Positions 58,543-64,000 of a stretch of 64,000 bases of DNA are shown here, one piece after another. Made by a program: the position numbers and the translations under genes. Source of the DNA: Cristatella mucedo (Eukaryota > Bryozoa > Phylactolaemata > Cristatellidae); contig WPIO01000040.1 in the NCBI GenBank assembly GCA_009760855.2, positions 2,864,001 through 2,928,000 of the forward strand. The letters run 5' to 3'. Position 1 is the first letter of the stretch. Every line of letters starts with the position of its first letter. The notes beneath the pieces were generated by a model, which was not told the origin of the DNA, did not search any database, and worked only from the letters and a program-made list of their open reading frames with translations.

Positions 58543-58705
58543 GTGATGGCACACTAGGTAAGGTGGTTGCTTTCATGACCTCGTTCCCGAGGTCGTGGGT
58601 TCGATTCCTGCGGTGGGCGATTCTTTATCGCCACTGCTAGCGGTGGTGATAGCCGTAAAGGCTCTTCTGTCGCTATACAAAAGGAGGCTGCTTAATCAGC
58701 AAGCA
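58543..58705 (+). mobile_element. tRNA-headed SINE family 1 (inverted partner 2)
   Basis: Box A region gatggcacactaggtaagg, box B gtgggttcgattcc, full body and gaggctgcttaatcagc end. One of the best preserved copies. Confidence 0.85.
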
Positions 58706-58715
58706 CACACATTTC

Positions 58716-58758
58716 GACCGCCGCTCTGCCGTTTCGCTGCAGCGGCAGAGCGGCGGTC
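58716..58758. repeat. Perfect inverted repeat, 16-bp arms
   Basis: gaccgccgctctgccg (58716-58731) and its exact reverse complement (58743-58758), 11-base loop, just after the SINE. Confidence 0.95.
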
Positions 58759-58824
58759 CCGCACGATCGCCTCCGCGAGCGCACGCACGCTTGTGCACAT
58801 GCGGTCGTGGCCGATCGCCGTGCT

Positions 58825-58857
<33 letters not shown>

Positions 58858-60889
58858 CGAGGTCCAGACAGAGGCGAATTCGCGTGCGGCGGCTACCGCC
58901 ACCGCCGCCGCCGCGGCGCGCTCCCGACGGCTGCGGCGGTGGCGACAGTGCACGCGAGCATGTCCTTTCACTCGCCCGAGTGTTTTTCTCGCGGTTCGGC
59001 TGAGCGAGCGAGCGAGTCGCGCCCGCCCGCCGCGCGCCCGACCATTGTCTGGCGCCGGAATGGCAACGGCCACCGGCTTTAATTGCCGGCGCTCTCTCAA
59101 AAGGCAATACGGCAACGCCGAGGCAATATGGCGCTCCGAGCCGCTCACTCGTGACCGCGTCGACGAGCCGCACAAAGGCGAGACCCCCTAACACTTGCAC
59201 AATGACTGGCCCGGTGAATGGGTCTCGGCGCTATTTTATTTATTATTCTTTAGGTAATTATCTTACAAGCGCGCCTAACTAGCGCACTGCGCCGCGGCGG
59301 TATGTGTGTGTAGCTAGGACGGAGCTAGGCTGGTCGACGAATTCTCACCGCCCGTACCTCCCTCGTCGCCGCCGCGGCGCTCCGGCCGGTTGGCTGCCGG
59401 CGCTGTGTCGCGGCAGGACACTGCTGCGGGCGGGGAGGGGACGTCGTCGTTTAGCGCGGCCCGCTCGCGCCGCCGGAGGTACTTTGCGGCTCGCGCGCGA
59501 CGGCGCAGGAGACGCCCGCGCTCGGCTGACCGCCCGCTCGCGCTCAGTCGGCTGCGCTTATCCGCCGACAGAGGGCGCCCGCGCTCGAGCGCGGGGGGCC
59601 GTTCGGGCGCGGCGCGCGCGCCCTCTGTCGGCCTTTCGAAGCGGCGGAGCCCTGCTCTCTCGCCCTGTCGCGCTCGATCGAGGCGCGAGAACCTCGCGGG
59701 ATTTGCCAGTGCAGCGGGAACGTAGCAGAACGCAGGGATTCGCTAGTCGCGGTCGCTCCTCTCTTCCGGGAGCGCGCGCAGGCGGCGACGGCCCGTCAAC
59801 GATAGATGGCCCGAGGAGGCGGCGGCGGGGAAGGCGGCGGCTGCTGCCGCGGCGAGCGGAGAGCGCTGCGATCGGCGACAAGGTCAACGGTCAAGGTCGA
59901 GGTTATTTGGCGTTTGCTCGCCGGCGGATTCAGTCGCTTCGATGGTCGCTGCGAGACCGTACCGACAGCCTACGACGTCTACGAAAGGACAATGGCCGCC
60001 TCGATCGGCTTGCGAAGGGCTTCGCGCGCGCGACCGCCGCCGCCATAATCGCCCTGAGCCGCTCTCGATGATCGATGAATCCATCGCGCTGAAGTGTCAA
60101 GGTCCAGTGGACGCGAAACGACGAACCGCGCTAGCCGGAAGCTAGCCGCTACGCAAATTGGACGCTCGCACGCGCGCACGCACGCTTGCTCGTGTTAAAG
60201 GTCGCCGGCATGAAATGCACCGAGCACTCTTCTCTTCATTCTTTCGTTTTCTCCTGTTCCAAAGAGCTCACTCGGTGTGACTCGCCGCTGAGGATAAAGG
60301 TGGAGATTTTGAAAGTTAGGCCGTGCGCATGCACTAGCGTGCGTGGGCGCGTGCATGCGCGTACTCGGCTTGCGCGCACCGCGCGTTTCCGTCAGAAGGG
60401 AAGAGATAGGAGGGAGAGGGGCAGCGAAAGAAGGAGAGGGAGAGAAATATAACATGGGAGAGAGAGATTTTTGAGTGACGTCACGCGAAAGTTTAATTGG
60501 AATTCCTCACGGCGGCCGCGGCGCCGAGGCTGTAGCAGGAAAATGCCGCAGCCAATTAAAACTATAGGTGCCATCCGCGAAGTCCCTGCCCGCGGCGGCT
60601 CTCATTACCCATTTGTCTCTGACCTCCAAACATAGATATACAATACGTAGCGCTATGCCGACGTAGCGACGCTCTCAGAATCGCTAAATCGACGCTCGCC
60701 TAGGTCGCCCGCCTGGAACGCCCGTCGAGGCCTCGGAGCGACTCTCTACGGTAGATTAGTACGCGAACGCGCATTTTTCGCGCCTTTGAAATGCCTCTTT
60801 TTTCGTTGGCCAATCGTTGGCCAAGGGTTAGTGCCGTGCGCTAGGCTCCTATCTGATTCGCAGTTCACGGCACCCGCTGTAGAAGGGGT
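58759..60889. other. Very CpG-rich region without a defined gene
   Basis: Long Arg/Ala/Gly-rich open frames are expected from composition and show no homology. A perfect 15-bp-arm inverted repeat (gccgacagagggcgc ... gcgccctctgtcggc) spans 59564-59632. 60410-60470 is GA-rich. Probably promoter or regulatory DNA of an unseen gene. Confidence 0.35.
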
Positions 60890-61160
60890 CATTTCCCCCC
60901 TCCCCTGCTATAACGAGTGTCGCGACCTGGGCCGCCGACCTATTCCCTACGCCCCTGACCTTCACCTGCGACGCAATTACGCCCCAATTCAACTCGATGA
61001 ACAGCCGCCGAGTTCGCGTCAAATGCGCGCTAAGAAATAGTGCGTTCGCTACCATCTTTCATTACTTGCGGGTCTGGACGCCCACCTTACATGAAAATCT
61101 TGCGGGTCTCGCGTCTCGCAGGATGAAAATCCCGGCTCTGCATGCACGGCCACCGGCCAT
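60890..61160 (+). repeat. Interspersed repeat family R3, copy 3
   Basis: gggccgccgacctattccct, acgcccctgacc, caactcgatgaacagccgcc, cgggtctggacgcccacctt and gaaaatcccggctctgc follow the order seen at 4410. Confidence 0.55.
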
Positions 61161-61242
61161 GACCTTGGCACAGAGTAGCGGCACAGTGAGTCAAGCGCAG
61201 GTGTGAGTCTTCTCCGCCCCCCTTCGTCCGCTTTTCTTTGCT

Positions 61243-61375
61243 GGTTTGGCCCATGTGGTTAAGGCGCTCGCCCCGACCAAGGTCGAAGTCGCGCGCTCGA
61301 GACCCGTGGCGCATGTGAAGCGCCTGAATAGAGATTAAGTTCTCTTAGGGCGAAACACAAGTAAGTTATTTAATT
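61243..61375 (+). mobile_element. tRNA-headed SINE, family 2, with LINE-like tail, copy 2
   Basis: Head gtggttaaggcgctcgcccc and cgcgcgctcgagaccc. The tail is identical for 31 bases with copy 1 from atgtgaagcgcctgaatag on, while the head is much more GC-rich than in copy 1. Confidence 0.75.
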
Positions 61376-61414
61376 TAATAGTGTATATCGTATATTTTGC
61401 ACGCATGCATAGGC

Positions 61415-61415
<1 letters not shown>

Positions 61416-61509
<94 letters not shown>
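61416..61509 (+). repeat. (AT)n microsatellite
   Basis: Three TA runs separated by gtatat. Confidence 0.95.
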
Positions 61510-61510
<1 letters not shown>

Positions 61511-61741
61511 CAAATACTCTTGCGGTTATATATCTGTACCTATATATAGGATATATATAATATGTTCAAATAGAGGGCATGGTTTATGATGCGCAATGAT
61601 ATTTAGTTATTGTTTGGCAGTCCAATGAAAAGCAAGATTATCCAAAAAGACAAGTCCAATAAAACTGGCATTTGTCGCAATTCTCGTCGGTTCGGCGTTG
61701 AATAGTGCTGCTAGCGGTCGATGTAAATGTCGAACGGTCGC

Positions 61742-61745
<4 letters not shown>

Positions 61746-61787
<42 letters not shown>

Positions 61788-61791
61788 CTCG

Positions 61792-61852
<61 letters not shown>

Positions 61853-61856
61853 CTCG
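61746..61856 (+). repeat. (CT)n microsatellite
   Basis: About 110 bases of CT with three CTCG steps in the middle. Confidence 0.95.
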
Positions 61857-62241
61857 ATAGCGCTGCTTTGTAGGAGTTTTTATATGGACACGCAGACGAT
61901 TGCTATCGCCGCCGGCTATTAGCTTCATTAGCGGAAATTATTTCCAACCGCCATCCGCTGCACCTGTTGAGTACTCGCATCTGACTTGAAGAAAGGAGTG
62001 GATAGATAACTCGCTGCGTGCGTTCCACCCGCGCCCAAGAGTGTCCCAAACGCCGCACGGAATCCTGACGGAACGGCCTTGCCCGTCGAGGAGGCGTGGC
62101 CGCTGCAACTTCGCGCGGCATCGCTGTGCTTCGCAGCGGCGGCCGCCGTCGGTGCCGTCGGGCGGCCTCTGCGGCATCTCCTTCGCCGAGGCAGCCGCTG
62201 CGTCGCCCATCAGTTCGTCCACCAAAAAGCGCAGCAAAAAG

Positions 62242-62332
62242 GTAAAGGTAAAGGTAAAGGTAAAGGTTAAGGTTAAGGTTAAGTTAAGGTTAAGGTTAAG
62301 GTTAAGGTTAAGGTTAAGGTTAAGGTAAGGAA
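62242..62332 (+). repeat. Hexamer repeat (GGTAAA)n passing into (GGTTAA)n
   Basis: Four to five ggtaaa units, then about ten ggttaa units with one slip. It differs by one base from the animal telomere hexamer GGTTAG. Confidence 0.9.
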
Positions 62333-62822
62333 GAGCACATCTCCCGCCACTACGGTGCGCGCCACTCTGATATTTCTATTTGCTCAGCGCATTCCCGCGA
62401 GCTCCGAGCTCTGACAAGCCACCGAGCAGTCCGCTCGCTCTCAGCCCAGCTTCGCTCGCGCCGACCGCGACCCCACCCTGAACCCGGCGGCGCGTCCGAG
62501 ACCGCGAACCACTCGTCCGTCCGCTGAGAGTCAGTCGGCTGACCCGCTCACCTCGACCGGACCTCGACTCTGACCCACCTGCACGCCCCGCCCCGCGCTC
62601 TGTCGCTTCGGAGGGCGCGAAAACCGAGTGTAGGCGAGCGAATGTTATGCGCGTACTTCCGGCGACGCGCGTCGCCGCGCACGAGCGCCTCCGCCGCCGA
62701 AAAGCCGAAAAATCTGGCCCACCGCGTAATGGCGGCCGCAGTAGCGTGTCAGGAGCAAAACTGCAGCGCGCCCGCCGCCGCCGCCGCCGCCGCGGTCCTC
62801 GCCACTCACGGCGGCGGCGGCA

Positions 62823-62864
62823 GCCTCAAACGACGGCGGCGTGCACGCCGCCGTCGTTTGAGGC
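62823..62864. repeat. Perfect 42-bp palindrome without spacer
   Basis: gcctcaaacgacggcggcgtg at 62823-62843 is followed at once by its exact reverse complement at 62844-62864. Confidence 0.97.
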
Positions 62865-63635
62865 GATTCGTCCGCGGCGATTCATAGAGTTCGCCCGGCC
62901 GCGAAGCGCGCGGGCGAGAGCGATCGGCTGGCGATGCGACTTCAAAAGGCGTCGCCCGCCGAGTGGATCTCGCGGATTAGCTTCGTCGCTCGGCTGCGGC
63001 GGTGCTGATCGGGCATAGGCGTGGCGAGCGGGCGGCCGGCCGGCCGGCCGGCCGGCCGGCATGCCGCTCTGATTGCCGCCTCGCGAGCGCCTTCGGTCAG
63101 TCGAGGCGTGTGGGCGTCGCTTGGCGTCGACGACCAATGGCCGAACGCCGCCGGGCGCGCGCGCACGTGGCGCCTGCGAATCGATGCCGCCGTCGTGACG
63201 TCACACCGCGGCCGACCGACTGCAGCGCCCGCAGCGACCGACGGCCGCGGCAGTCACCGCTATTCGCGCTCTCGGACCCGGCAGCGGCGGTGGCGGCGGC
63301 GGCGGCGGCAGACCGCGTGCTTGCACTCGCGCTAGCCGAGTGAGTGCCTACAGCTCACCGGCGCTGGCGGAAGTGTGGACTTGCCTACGCGAGGAGTAAC
63401 TCGGCAGCTGACGGAAGTCGACCAGCTGCCGCGGCGAAGGCCGACGTCCGGACCGCGTCGGACGACGAGGCGGCGGCGCACCGGGTACGCGCCGGCGCCC
63501 AGGCGACGACGACGGCGACCGAGCGAACATGCGAGGACGGGGCGGCGATTGTAAGAGGAGCCGACGTGCCGACTTTCCAGAGCCGCGCGACGTGTGAGCG
63601 GACTGCGTCTCGGCTGCTGCGGCCGCAGTCGGAGG

Positions 63636-63833
63636 ATGCGGCCGCCCTGTAGGACGACCGGCGCAGTCGCCGCTGCCGTCGTCTGCGTCCTGTGCGCCGC
63701 GGCGGCGGCGGTGCCGAGCGGGACGCGTCCTGCGGCAATTGCGCCGTCGTGCTCCTATTTCACGGCGAGGACGGTTCAAATCGACCTCTCTCCGTCGGAC
63801 GCGATCCATATAAGCATACGACAGAACGTGCAG
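63636..63833 (+). CDS. Putative first coding exon of a secreted or membrane protein
   Basis: ATG at 63636 opens 66 codons that end at a good donor, CAG|gtgaga (63834), phase 0. The start MRPPCRTTG is followed by a hydrophobic core AVAAAVVCVLCAAAA and a VPSG cleavage-like site, a classic signal peptide. The mature part reads SCSYFTARTVQIDLSPSD and AIHISIRQNVQ, with balanced composition and no low complexity, unlike the surrounding GC-rich shadows. It follows about 1 kb of CpG-rich sequence (62.4-63.6 kb), as a promoter island would. The frame stays open to the window end if not spliced. I do not recognise the family; later exons are outside the window. Confidence 0.55.
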
Positions 63834-64000
63834 GTGAGAGAGTCGTTCCGCCCAGCTCGCAGCGCCGCGCCGCCGCCGCCGCCGACGGTGGCGGACTCGG
63901 CGCCTCGCTCGAGGCTGCGCCAGCCCCGAGCCTCGAGGTGGCGCGGACGCGGTGCCGTGCCCCGGGGAGTAGAGCGAGCCGTCGATAGTGCGGTCAGCGC

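Noticed and set aside
59304-60071. 255-codon Arg-rich plus-strand frame
   Set aside because: Composition-driven in very CpG-rich DNA; no homology, and overlapping frames of similar length exist on both strands.

Overview
This window is nuclear DNA from an intron-rich animal. Protein-coding information is in short exons with GT/AG borders, and the space between is dense with SINEs, decayed non-LTR retrotransposons and very long microsatellites. The species cannot be fixed from the sequence. The proteins are clearly metazoan, the retroelements are of the L2/CR1 kind, and one decayed ORF family resembles one I know from arthropod and cnidarian assemblies, so an invertebrate animal is my best guess. 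GC is very uneven: several kilobases near 3 kb, 36-39 kb and 57-64 kb are CpG-rich, while 30-33 kb is AT-rich.

Three genes can be rebuilt exon by exon, with reading phase preserved at every junction. (1) COQ2 (4-hydroxybenzoate polyprenyltransferase, coenzyme Q synthesis), minus strand, first four coding exons at 3551-351; the rest lies beyond the left edge. (2) A stand-alone Maf-type nucleotide pyrophosphatase closest to the Maf half of vertebrate ASMTL, plus strand, six exons at 5099-9356, 222 codons plus stop. It is divergent from COQ2 across about 1.5 kb. (3) SWT1 (PIN-domain RNA-quality-control endonuclease), minus strand, eleven coding exons from 26156 to 13068, 975 codons, with the last exon(s) unresolved. 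COQ2 acts in mitochondria, Maf proteins remove non-canonical nucleotides, and SWT1 acts at the nuclear pore; nothing suggests they form a pathway. Two further first exons are likely: a WW-domain exon at 29214 (minus) and a signal-peptide exon at 63636-63833 (plus) that runs toward the right edge.

The rest is mostly mobile DNA: about fifteen pieces of one L2-type LINE (largest 32980-35713, with endonuclease and reverse transcriptase regions, frameshifted), a second LINE family with an (ATTAC)n tail, at least three tRNA-headed SINE families, one unclassified repeat present three times, and a decayed transposon-like gene at 29995-31020. Microsatellites are extreme, including about 940 bp of (CCT)n at 37491-38434 and a 15-bp minisatellite of about 30 units inside a SWT1 intron.

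I found no convincing new multi-gene system. The most unusual signals are structural: a set of perfect long inverted repeats (one inside a SWT1 coding exon, one a 42-bp spacer-free palindrome), a SWT1 intron whose 3' part has a single usable adenine across about 480 nt, and a microsatellite that grew in frame inside a reverse transcriptase.
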